From assembly GCA_045615505.1 (NCBI GenBank), contig JAZLEZ010000028.1, positions 1-5,622 of the forward strand: a stretch of DNA of 5,622 nt, read 5' to 3'. Numbering within the stretch: the stretch's first letter is position 1; each line of letters starts with the position of its first letter. The DNA is from JAZLEZ01 sp045615505 (GTDB taxonomy: Bacteria > Spirochaetota > Spirochaetia > Sphaerochaetales > Sphaerochaetaceae). The position numbers and the translations under genes are program-made. The notes beneath the pieces were generated by a model. That model saw only the letters and a program-made list of their open reading frames with translations. It did no database searches and had not been told where the DNA came from. Positions 1 to 5,622 of this stretch are shown here, piece by piece.

Positions 1-87
1 AAGGATATTGTAGGAAAAGGAACTTAAAATGTCAGAGCCGTAATTGCAACGATTACAGCCAGAAAAGGGAATGAAAGAGATCTTACA
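1..87 (+). pseudogene. atpA: In-frame upstream part of subunit A coding sequence, broken by TAA at 25-27
   Basis: Frame 1 before the ATG at 88 translates as KDIVGKGT, then a TAA stop at 25-27, then NVRAVIATITARKGNERDLT leading straight into the subunit A sequence. V-type A subunits have a G-x-Y-T-V-x-x-x-I segment a little upstream of the conserved WPVK motif, and here GT-stop-NVRAVI lines up with it, the stop falling on the conserved Tyr. A TAT or TAC to TAA change is one base, and the frame fits the family on both sides, so a substitution is more likely than an indel. Frame 2 has a stop at 11-13 and frame 3 makes no sense here. The cause may be a real nonsense mutation or a sequencing or assembly error. 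The rest of the N-terminal half (about 190 residues: beta-barrel and bulge domains) lies outside the window. Confidence 0.75.
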
Positions 88-1242
88 ATGGTAATTTCAT
101 GGCCTGTAAAAAAAGCAATCAACTGTTATGAACAGAGACTCAGACCGGATGAAACATTAATTACGAAAATCAGATGTATTGATACTTTCCTTCCTATTGC
201 AAAGGGCGGTACATTCTGTGTTCCCGGACCTTTCGGGGCAGGTAAAACAGTTCTTCAGCACATGGAAGCAAAAAATGCCGAAGTTGATATTGTTATCGTT
301 GCAGCCTGCGGTGAAAGAGCCGGTGAGGTTGTAGAGGTTCTGAAAGAGTTCCCTGAACTGTCAGACCCTAAGACCGGCAGATCCCTTATGGAAAGAACTA
401 TTATCATCTGTAATACATCTTCAATGCCTGTTGCAGCCCGTGAAGCCTCCGTTTATACGGCAATTACCATGGCTGAATACTATCGTCAGATGGGTTTGGA
501 TGTACTTCTTCTTGCCGACTCAACAAGCCGTTGGGCTCAGGCAATGAGAGAAATGAGCGGAAGACTTGAGGAAATACCCGGAGAAGAGGCCTTCCCGGCT
601 TACCTTGAATCCTATATTGCAGCATTCTATGAAAGAGCTGGTAAGGTCAAACTCAGAAACGGCAAAATTGCATCGGTAACCGTAGGAGGTACGGTATCTC
701 CTGCAGGCGGAAATTTTGAAGAACCTGTTACACAGGCTACTTTGAAAGTTGTAGGTGCATTCCACGGTCTTTCAAGAGAAAGATCGGATGCCAGAAAGTA
801 TCCTGCAATACATCCTCTTGAATCATGGAGTAAGTACAAAGGAATCGTAGATATGAATCTCGTGGAAGATGCCCGTTCGGTTCTTTTCAGAAGCAATGAA
901 ATCAATCAGATGATGAAAGTTGTAGGAGAAGAAGGTACTTCCTCCGAAGATTATATCGTCTATCAGAAAGGTGAACTGCTCGATGCAGTATATCTTCAGC
1001 AGAACTCCTTTGATCCGATAGATGCTTCTTCAGCACCGGAGAGACAGCAACATACTTTCGATGTTCTTTATGATATTCTCAAAACGGAATTTGACCTTTC
1101 AGACAAGAAAGATATAAGAATGTTCTTCAATCAGGTCAGACAGGAATTCCTTGACTGGAACAATACGGTTTGGGATACGGATGAGTTCAAAACTCAGGAA
1201 AAGAAACTGGTCAAGCTTTACAAGAGCAAGGCCATAGTCTGA
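88..1242 (+). CDS. atpA: V-type ATP synthase/ATPase catalytic subunit A, C-terminal portion (5' incomplete)
   Basis: This is the catalytic A subunit of the cytosolic V1 head, which hydrolyses or makes ATP at the A/B interface. The 384 residues from the ATG at 88 begin just before the WPVK motif. They include the Walker A loop GPFGAGKT (47-54), the GERAGE segment with the catalytic Glu (E76), the Walker B strand LLLAD (140-144), DSTSRWAQ, GRLEEIPGEEAFPAY, and SPAGGNFEEPVTQ (204-216). A helical C-terminal domain with the typical LQQNSFDPIDA segment follows. Full-length members are near 590 residues, so about 200 N-terminal residues are missing. The ATG at 88 has no convincing Shine-Dalgarno sequence at proper spacing and sits inside a conserved region, so it is probably not a native start. 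The frame continues upstream to base 1 but meets a TAA at 25-27. All ATP-binding residues are present. The gene ends TGA, 11 nt before atpB. The family call is certain; whether the allele is intact is not. Confidence 0.96.
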   Translation: MVISWPVKKAINCYEQRLRPDETLITKIRCIDTFLPIAKGGTFCVPGPFGAGKTVLQHMEAKNAEVDIVIVAACGERAGEVVEVLKEFPELSDPKTGRSLMERTIIICNTSSMPVAAREASVYTAITMAEYYRQMGLDVLLLADSTSRWAQAMREMSGRLEEIPGEEAFPAYLESYIAAFYERAGKVKLRNGKIASVTVGGTVSPAGGNFEEPVTQATLKVVGAFHGLSRERSDARKYPAIHPLESWSKYKGIVDMNLVEDARSVLFRSNEINQMMKVVGEEGTSSEDYIVYQKGELLDAVYLQQNSFDPIDASSAPERQQHTFDVLYDILKTEFDLSDKKDIRMFFNQVRQEFLDWNNTVWDTDEFKTQEKKLVKLYKSKAIV

Positions 1243-1246
1243 GGAG
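1241..1246 (+). promoter_or_regulatory. Ribosome binding site of atpB, overlapping the atpA stop
   Basis: GAGGAG lies 7 nt before the ATG at 1254 and overlaps the TGA of atpA (TGAGGAG). It fixes the atpB start. A ribosome finishing atpA would stop on this site, so translational coupling is plausible. Confidence 0.8.
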
Positions 1247-1253
1247 TACAGTA

Positions 1254-2537
1254 ATGCAGAAAGTTTATACGAAAATAGAATCAATTGTAGGAAATGTAGT
1301 TACTGTAAAAGCTGAAGGGGTCAGAAACGGAGACCTTGCTCTTGTGGGAAAGAGTTATGCCAATGTAATAAAACTGGATAAGGATGTAGTATCACTTCAG
1401 GTATTTGCAGGAGCTCAGGGTGTAAGTACCACTGACCCTGTAAAATTTTTGGGAAAACCCATGCAGGTATCATATTCGGAACATCTTCTCGGAAGAGTAT
1501 TTACAGGTTCCGGTGTTCCCAGAGACAACGGTCCGGCTTTAACGGAAAACATGATAGAAATCGGAGGTCCTTCCGTTAATCCTGCAAAGAGAATTGTGCC
1601 GAAAAAAATGATCAGAACAGGTATCCCGATGATTGATGTATTCAATACATTGGTAGAAAGCCAGAAACTGCCGATTTTCTCTGCCTCAGGAGAGCCCTAC
1701 AACCAGCTTCTTGCAAGAATTGCCATGCAGGCTGAAGTTGATATCATCGTAATCGGCGGAATGGGATTGAAGTATGATGATTATCTGTTCTTCAAGGATA
1801 CACTTGAAAAGAGCGGTGCTATGAGCAGAACAATTATGTTCATACATACTGCAAGTGATCCGACTGTAGAATGTACACTTGTTCCGGATCTTTCACTTGC
1901 CGTTGCAGAGCGCTTTGCACTTGACGGAAAAAAAGTTCTTGTACTTCTTACAGATATGACAAACTTTGCCGATGCTCAGAAGGAAACGGCCATTACAATG
2001 GAACAGGTTCCTTCCAACAGAGGATATCCCGGTGATCTTTACAGCTGTCTTGCATCACGCTACGAGAAGGCTGTTGCTTTCGAAGGAGCCGGTTCTCTCA
2101 CGATTCTGGGTGTTACTACAATGCCGGGTGATGATGTTACACATCCGGTACCTGATAACACTGGTTACATTACAGAAGGTCAGTATTATCTCAAAAACGG
2201 TCATATTGAACCATTCGGAAGCCTTTCAAGACTTAAACAGAATGTAAATAAAGACACGAGAGATGACCATAGAGCATTGATGGATTGTATGATTCAGCTT
2301 TTCAGTGCTTACAGAGAAAGTCTTGAAAAGAAATCAATGGGATTTGCCATGAGTGAATGGGATGAAAAGCTCCTCAAATACGGAGGACTGTTTGAAACCG
2401 AACTTATGGATCTTTCCGTAAATATTCCTCTTGAAGATGCACTTGATCTGGGATGGAAAATTCTCAGTGAGTGTTTTGAACCGAACGAAACAGGTCTTAA
2501 AACAGAGCTGATTAAAAAACGATGGCCTAAGAAATAG
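1254..2537 (+). CDS. atpB: V-type ATP synthase/ATPase regulatory subunit B
   Basis: This is the non-catalytic B subunit, which alternates with A in the V1 hexamer and completes each active site from the neighbouring face. At 427 residues it is close to the family's usual 430-460. The N-terminal beta-barrel spans about 1-75. The central nucleotide-binding fold has a degenerate P-loop, FSASGEPYN (142-150), without the Lys-Thr of Walker A, as expected for B and unlike A. Other family segments are VLVLLTDMTNFADA (228-241), PSNRGYPGDLY (253-263), TMPGDDVTHPVPDNTGYITEGQ (289-310) and SLSRL (323-327), which in the family carries the Arg reaching into the A active site. A helical C-terminal domain follows. 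The ATG at 1254 is supported by GAGGAG 7 nt upstream. The gene ends in TAG, followed 9 nt later by atpD. PSNRGYPG differs slightly from the commoner PSRRGYPG. No sign of damage is seen. Confidence 0.97.
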   Translation: MQKVYTKIESIVGNVVTVKAEGVRNGDLALVGKSYANVIKLDKDVVSLQVFAGAQGVSTTDPVKFLGKPMQVSYSEHLLGRVFTGSGVPRDNGPALTENMIEIGGPSVNPAKRIVPKKMIRTGIPMIDVFNTLVESQKLPIFSASGEPYNQLLARIAMQAEVDIIVIGGMGLKYDDYLFFKDTLEKSGAMSRTIMFIHTASDPTVECTLVPDLSLAVAERFALDGKKVLVLLTDMTNFADAQKETAITMEQVPSNRGYPGDLYSCLASRYEKAVAFEGAGSLTILGVTTMPGDDVTHPVPDNTGYITEGQYYLKNGHIEPFGSLSRLKQNVNKDTRDDHRALMDCMIQLFSAYRESLEKKSMGFAMSEWDEKLLKYGGLFETELMDLSVNIPLEDALDLGWKILSECFEPNETGLKTELIKKRWPKK

Positions 2538-2540
2538 GAG
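2535..2540 (+). promoter_or_regulatory. Ribosome binding site of atpD, fused to the atpB stop
   Basis: TAGGAG combines the atpB TAG stop with a GGAG core. Spacing from the core is 6 nt to the ATG at 2547 but only 3 nt to the TTG at 2544. The site therefore favours the ATG as the atpD start. Confidence 0.75.
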
Positions 2541-2546
2541 CATTTG

Positions 2547-3161
2547 ATGTCCGTAAAACTGACTAAGAATGAACTGAAAGCACAAAAAGACTCTTTGAAA
2601 CAGTTTCGGCGGTATCTTCCTACACTGCAGTTGAAAAAACAGCAGCTTCAAATGGTAATAATGTCAATTTATTCCGAACTTGAAGACAAGGAAAGAGAAA
2701 GACAGCAAATGATAGGTAATCTGGATGATTGGGTTTCCGTATTTGCGGAAAACATTTTGTTCAGACCTGATTTGAAGATTGAGAATATCATCCAACCGGA
2801 CAGTGTCATCAGTTCAAATGACAATATTGCAGGAGTTACAATTCCAGTTTTCAGGGAACTTACTTTCAAACCTATAGAATATAATGTCTCGGATTATCCG
2901 TTATGGGTTGATACTGCTCTTGTTAAACTAAAGGAAATTGCACGGCTTGATGCACTTGTCAAGGTTCTGAAAGAGCAGGTCAGATTGCTTGAAAAAGAAC
3001 TCAGAACAACCAGTCAGCGTGTAAATCTGTTTGAAAAGGTCAAAATTCCTCAGGCAAAGGAGAACATCAGGGTAATAGGAATTTATCTTGGTGATCAGCA
3101 GACATCTGCCGTTGTCAGAGGAAAAATTGCAAAAAAGAAACTTCAGGGGGCTGCATCATGA
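2547..3161 (+). CDS. atpD: V-type ATP synthase/ATPase subunit D (central rotor stalk)
   Basis: Subunit D is the rotating shaft that passes through the A/B head and couples ATP turnover to the membrane ring. The protein has 204 residues from the ATG at 2547, the usual size for the family. An in-frame TTG one codon earlier (2544) is also possible but too close to the GGAG. Residues 1-60 (LTKNELK, LKQFRRYLPTLQLKKQQLQ) form a long charged helix. Residues 61-125 form the middle globular part. Residues 126-170 form the second long helix, ending in the family signature ELRTTSQRVNLFEKVKIP (151-168). The two long helices form the antiparallel coiled coil of the shaft. A basic tail (GKIAKKK) closes the protein. 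Neighbours are atpB 9 nt upstream and atpI, which overlaps its stop by 4 nt (ATGA). No separate F subunit gene, the usual D partner, is visible nearby. Confidence 0.93.
   Translation: MSVKLTKNELKAQKDSLKQFRRYLPTLQLKKQQLQMVIMSIYSELEDKERERQQMIGNLDDWVSVFAENILFRPDLKIENIIQPDSVISSNDNIAGVTIPVFRELTFKPIEYNVSDYPLWVDTALVKLKEIARLDALVKVLKEQVRLLEKELRTTSQRVNLFEKVKIPQAKENIRVIGIYLGDQQTSAVVRGKIAKKKLQGAAS
3144..3150 (+). promoter_or_regulatory. Ribosome binding site of atpI inside the end of atpD
   Basis: AGGGGG(C) lies 7 nt before the ATG at 3158, within the last codons of atpD. It supports 3158 over the in-frame ATG at 3170. With the ATGA stop/start overlap it points to translational coupling of D and I. Confidence 0.65.
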
Positions 3162-4978
3162 TAGAAAAAATGAAAGTAGTGTGCATCGTTTCCTCTGAAG
3201 AGAAGAAAAACAAGATGCTTACTCAAATCAGAAAACTCGGGGTATTGCATCTTAAGGAAAAAGGCAAGGCCGATGCAGATGTTTCCGAACGCTTTGCTCA
3301 GCTTTCAAAGACAATGCTGGTGCTGTCGGAATATCCGGAATCGGGTTACTCTGAGAAAGAATTGTCCGATTCTGCATTTGAAAAGCTCAATACTTCCGTT
3401 TTGGATGCTTTGAATGAGAAAAAATCCCTTAGTGATGAAAAATCAAAGATTGTTATGCTTTGTGAAAGCATAAAATCATGGGGGAATTTCGAGCCGTCGG
3501 ACATTGGCACTCTCAGGGAAAACGGAATAGACATCCATTTCTACAAAATGGGTAAAAAGGAATATGCTCTGTTTGACAAATCCGAGGATATCAGATTCAT
3601 CAGGCTTGCAGATGCGGATAAGATGTGTACTGTTGCCGTAATAGGGGAAAAACCGGACAAGAGTATTCCTGCTGCTGAATTTGAATTACCTGATAAAAGT
3701 TATGATGAGCTTTGTGCAGAAGTTATACGGATTGACCGGAAGCTTGAAAATGCAGAAAAAGTTCTCAAAGACGCTTCTGCTCATCTAGCAAGTTATAAAT
3801 CTCAGATAACCAAGGCTAAAAATGCAGTAGAGTTCTCTTCTGCCGGAAATTCCGTTGCCTCTGATGAAGGACTTATATGGCTTACCGGATATATTCCCGC
3901 GGAAATGGAAGAGCCTTTCAAAAAAAGTGCATCCGAGAACGGCTGGGCCTATGCCATTGAAGACCCTGCGGATGACGATGAAACTGTTCCCACAAAGGTT
4001 AAGTACACAAAGGTTACGGGGTTGATGAAACCTGTTTTTGATATTCTGGGCACTGTTCCGGGATATCGTGAATATGACATTTCATTCTGGTTCCTGTGTT
4101 TCTTTGCACTGTTCTTTGCCATGATTGTAGGAGACGGCGGATACGGTTTGATTTTCCTCGGTTGTGCAGTTGCACTTCAAGTAAAATCGAAAAAGACAAG
4201 TGATGCTGTACTACTTCTTTATGTACTGTCCGTAGCCAATGTGGCATGGGGAGCTGTTACCGGAACTTGGTTCGGTCTGGAAAGTGCAATGAATGTACCG
4301 ATTCTGAAAAAACTGGTTATACCTTCCATTGCCAACTATCCGCAGTATTTCGGAAAGGATACCGTAACTGTTCAGAACAATGTAATGCAGTTCTGTTTCA
4401 TCATCGGAACAATCCAGCTTTCGCTGGCATGCATCCTTAACATCAAAACAAAGATTCAGAGCAGAAATCTCAGCTGGCTTGCCGACTTGGGATGGCTGTC
4501 TTCTATAAACGCACTTTACTATGTTGTACTTCTTCTGGTAATAGGTGCAGATGTGAATGTGGTTCCGGCATTTGCTTTTGTAATCGTCGGTTTTGTCCTT
4601 GTTGTGCTTTTCGGCGGAATGAGTCCGGAAAAAACATTTGCACAAGGATTGAAAAGCGGTCTAGGAGATGCTTTTACCACATTTCTGAATACTATCAGTG
4701 CTTTTGGAAATGTGATGAGCTATATCAGGCTTTTTGCCGTAGGTATGGCTTCACTTGCAATTGCACAGAGTTTTAACAATATGGCTGGAGGATTCAGCGG
4801 AATACTGAAAATTGCAGGTATAGTTGTCTTTGTGATAGGACACGCGCTGAACCTTGTTATGGCTCTGCTCTCTGTAGTAGTACACGGAGTAAGACTTAAT
4901 CTTCTGGAATTCTCGGGACAGCTCGGTATGGAATGGTCCGGAATTGCATACGAACCTTTTTCTGAAATAAAAAAATAA
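3158..4978 (+). CDS. atpI: V-type ATP synthase/ATPase membrane stator subunit I (a-subunit homologue)
   Basis: Subunit I (homologue of eukaryotic Vo subunit a) anchors the peripheral stalk and forms the ion half-channels beside the K ring. The protein has 606 residues, within the bacterial range of about 600-660. Residues 1-300 are a soluble, charged, partly coiled-coil arm; the start (MKVVCIVSSEEKKNKMLTQIRKLGVLHL) is typical. From about 308 it is membrane-embedded, with hydrophobic segments near 309-324, 328-342, 350-372, 408-428, 450-463, 468-486, 525-540 and 549-575. Family motifs are FFAMIVGDGGYGLIF (319-333), AFGNVMSYIRLFAVGMA (515-531) with R524 as the likely essential Arg facing the K carboxylate, GHALNL (561-566) and VHGVRLNLLEF (575-585). 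It ends with the family-like YEPF. The ATG at 3158 overlaps the atpD TGA; ATG 3170 is a weaker alternative. atpK starts 12 nt after the stop. Confidence 0.95.
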   Translation: MIEKMKVVCIVSSEEKKNKMLTQIRKLGVLHLKEKGKADADVSERFAQLSKTMLVLSEYPESGYSEKELSDSAFEKLNTSVLDALNEKKSLSDEKSKIVMLCESIKSWGNFEPSDIGTLRENGIDIHFYKMGKKEYALFDKSEDIRFIRLADADKMCTVAVIGEKPDKSIPAAEFELPDKSYDELCAEVIRIDRKLENAEKVLKDASAHLASYKSQITKAKNAVEFSSAGNSVASDEGLIWLTGYIPAEMEEPFKKSASENGWAYAIEDPADDDETVPTKVKYTKVTGLMKPVFDILGTVPGYREYDISFWFLCFFALFFAMIVGDGGYGLIFLGCAVALQVKSKKTSDAVLLLYVLSVANVAWGAVTGTWFGLESAMNVPILKKLVIPSIANYPQYFGKDTVTVQNNVMQFCFIIGTIQLSLACILNIKTKIQSRNLSWLADLGWLSSINALYYVVLLLVIGADVNVVPAFAFVIVGFVLVVLFGGMSPEKTFAQGLKSGLGDAFTTFLNTISAFGNVMSYIRLFAVGMASLAIAQSFNNMAGGFSGILKIAGIVVFVIGHALNLVMALLSVVVHGVRLNLLEFSGQLGMEWSGIAYEPFSEIKK

Positions 4979-4982
4979 GGAG
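4977..4982 (+). promoter_or_regulatory. Ribosome binding site of atpK, overlapping the atpI stop
   Basis: AAGGAG overlaps the TAA of atpI (TAAGGAG) and lies 8 nt before the ATG at 4991. It is the best match to the consensus in the window. This suits the most abundant subunit of the complex, of which many copies are needed per enzyme. Confidence 0.8.
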
Positions 4983-4990
4983 AATAAATT

Positions 4991-5425
4991 ATGAATATTC
5001 AGTTTATCGGAATGGCATGCGCTCTCGGTTTATCTGCAATGGGTTCTGCTTTCGGAGCAGGTTTTGCAGCTCTTTCTTCAGTCGGAGCATGGAAAAAATG
5101 TTATGCTAACGGAAAACCGGCACCGTTTATTATGGTTGCTTTTTCAGGTGCTCCGCTTACACAGACAATTTACGGCTTCCTCTTAATGAACTTTATTTCA
5201 AGTGCTGTTGCAGCCGGATGTAACGGTTTGCTTGCAATGTTCACGGGAATCTGCGGCGGTCTTGCTATCGGTCTTTCTGCATTTTTCCAAGGAAAAGTTG
5301 CTGCAGCTTCCGCTGATGCACTCGGAGAAACCGGAAAGGGTACTGCAAACTATTTTATCGTTATCGGTATCATAGAAACGGTTGCTCTGTTTACATTGGT
5401 TTTCTGTCTGTTGCTTTTGCAGTGA
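4991..5425 (+). CDS. atpK: V-type ATP synthase/ATPase proteolipid subunit K (rotor ring, Na+-type site)
   Basis: Subunit K forms the membrane rotor ring that carries ions past subunit I. The protein has 144 residues and four membrane helices (about 5-31, 46-72, 78-105, 120-143), the duplicated two-hairpin form of V-type proteolipids. Glycine/alanine-rich packing segments are GSAFGAGFAA (18-27) and GGLAIGLSAFFQGKVAAA (89-106). The only carboxylate at an ion-binding position is E129, in IIETVALF of helix 4; the first hairpin has T57-Q58 there, so one carboxylate serves four helices. Compared from memory with Enterococcus hirae NtpK, the Na+ ligands T64, Q65, Y68, Q110 and E139 correspond to T57, Q58, Y61, Q100 and E129. 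This predicts Na+ transport, but is not proof. The start is fixed by AAGGAG 8 nt upstream. The gene ends in TGA followed in frame by TAA and is the last of the operon. Confidence 0.95.
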   Translation: MNIQFIGMACALGLSAMGSAFGAGFAALSSVGAWKKCYANGKPAPFIMVAFSGAPLTQTIYGFLLMNFISSAVAAGCNGLLAMFTGICGGLAIGLSAFFQGKVAAASADALGETGKGTANYFIVIGIIETVALFTLVFCLLLLQ

Positions 5426-5445
5426 TAAATATTTTGGCTTTTTAC

Positions 5446-5477
5446 GGGCTCCTGAATTTTCAGGGGCCTTATTTTTA
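5446..5477 (+). terminator. Intrinsic terminator of the atp operon
   Basis: GGCTCCTGA (5447-5455) pairs with TCAGGGGCC (5460-5468) around a 4-nt ATTT loop. This gives 9 bp with one G-T pair, and a further G-T at 5446/5469 is possible. TTATTTTTA follows at once, providing the U-rich tract. It begins 20 nt after the atpK stop. The minus strand lacks a T tract on the other side (it reads CGTAAAAAGCC), so it should act only for the + strand operon. Confidence 0.87.
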
Positions 5478-5528
5478 TGCTACCTGAGTTTCGACTGAAA
5501 CGCTCATAAATGGTGTTAGTTCAGGCTT

Positions 5529-5622
5529 TTAAGCATCCCAATTCATAATTTTTCTAACTTGTAAATCCGTCAAAAAGTAGTTAATCAAAGGTAATTCAGT
5601 AGCTTTGGCAAGAGAAGTAACA
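5529..5622 (-). CDS. Possible 3' end of a convergent gene, unrecognised (partial)
   Basis: On the minus strand an open frame runs from the window edge to a TAA at 5531-5529, giving 30 residues: VTSLAKATELPLINYFLT, then DLQVRKIMNWDA. The composition is that of an ordinary soluble protein, and the other two minus frames are stopped or unconvincing here. A gene ending toward the atp terminator would make a normal convergent layout. I do not recognise the family. A 30-codon open stretch in A+T-rich DNA can arise by chance, so this is only a candidate. It could also be a remnant of a gene or simply intergenic DNA. No clear terminator of its own is visible downstream on the minus strand. Confidence 0.35.
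   Translation of the reverse strand, partial: VTSLAKATELPLINYFLTDLQVRKIMNWDA

Noticed and set aside
88..90. ATG at 88 as the genuine start of subunit A
   Set aside because: It would remove the N-terminal barrel and bulge domains (about 200 residues). It has no well-placed Shine-Dalgarno sequence, and family-like sequence continues upstream in the same frame.
1966..2247. 93-codon + strand ORF within atpB in another frame
   Set aside because: It overlaps the most conserved part of subunit B, has no ribosome binding site and a low-sense composition.
2334..2651. 105-codon minus-strand ORF across the atpB/atpD junction
   Set aside because: It is antisense to two well-supported genes and its Phe/Leu-rich translation mirrors their codons. 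It has no separate support.
3131..3137. A-AAA-AAG slippery heptamer near the end of atpD; a -1 shift would enter the atpI frame with no stop and give a D-I fusion
   Set aside because: The frame relation is real, but A-rich heptamers are common here. The SD-like AGGGGG lies downstream rather than upstream, and no strong stem-loop follows. A rotor-stator fusion makes no mechanical sense. The AGGGGG and ATGA overlap explain atpI translation.
4211..4645. 144-codon minus-strand ORF inside atpI
   Set aside because: It is antisense to the conserved membrane domain of subunit I. Its translation is rich in Cys, His, Lys and Tyr with no family resemblance, so it is a shadow frame.
5476..5509. Tiny + strand ORF after the terminator (MLPEFRLKRS)
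   Set aside because: Only 10 codons, no ribosome binding site, and it begins inside the terminator T tract.
5477..5530. Weak inverted repeats after the terminator (TTTC-GACT-GAAA flanked by GAG/CTC; CCTGA with TCAGG; GCTTTTAAGC)
   Set aside because: Stems are only 4-5 bp or have unpaired bases, and no T tract or known RNA family is recognisable. This is expected by chance in A+T-rich intergenic DNA.

Overview
The window holds the distal part of a bacterial V-type (A/V-type) ATPase operon. All certain genes are on the + strand, in the order subunit A (3' portion), B, D, I and K. This order, with I and K directly after D, matches the layout I know from Treponema, Borrelia and Chlamydia rather than the archaeal or Thermus order. 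The moderate A+T content and the protein style (for example the LTKNELK...LKQF start of subunit D) suggest a treponeme or another spirochete. The genus is an inference from context and was not tested by a search.

Layout. Positions 1-1242 encode the end of catalytic subunit A. The reading frame is coherent from base 1, but an in-frame TAA at 25-27 breaks it where the family has a conserved Tyr (G-x-Y-T-V). The ATG at 88 therefore looks like an artefact of the stop and not a true start. Positions 1254-2537 encode regulatory subunit B, 2547-3161 stalk subunit D, 3158-4978 the membrane stator subunit I, and 4991-5425 the proteolipid K. The junctions are 11 nt, 9 nt, a 4-nt ATGA overlap and 12 nt, and every downstream gene has a good Shine-Dalgarno sequence. 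At three junctions this sequence is fused to the stop codon of the gene before it. An intrinsic terminator at 5446-5477 closes the operon. The last ~145 nt contain no + strand gene, but the - strand has a short open frame (5529-5622) that could be the 3' end of a convergent gene.

How it works together. A and B form the cytosolic ATP-hydrolysing/synthesising head, D is the central rotor shaft, I is the membrane stator with the essential Arg, and K forms the ion-carrying ring. K carries the full side-chain set that binds Na+ in the Enterococcus hirae K ring (T57, Q58, Y61, Q100, E129), so Na+ coupling is predicted. No separate C, F or G subunit gene lies between B and the terminator, as in other spirochete and chlamydial clusters. 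I see no unknown defence or mobile system. The points of most interest are the broken subunit A frame and the Na+ signature of K.
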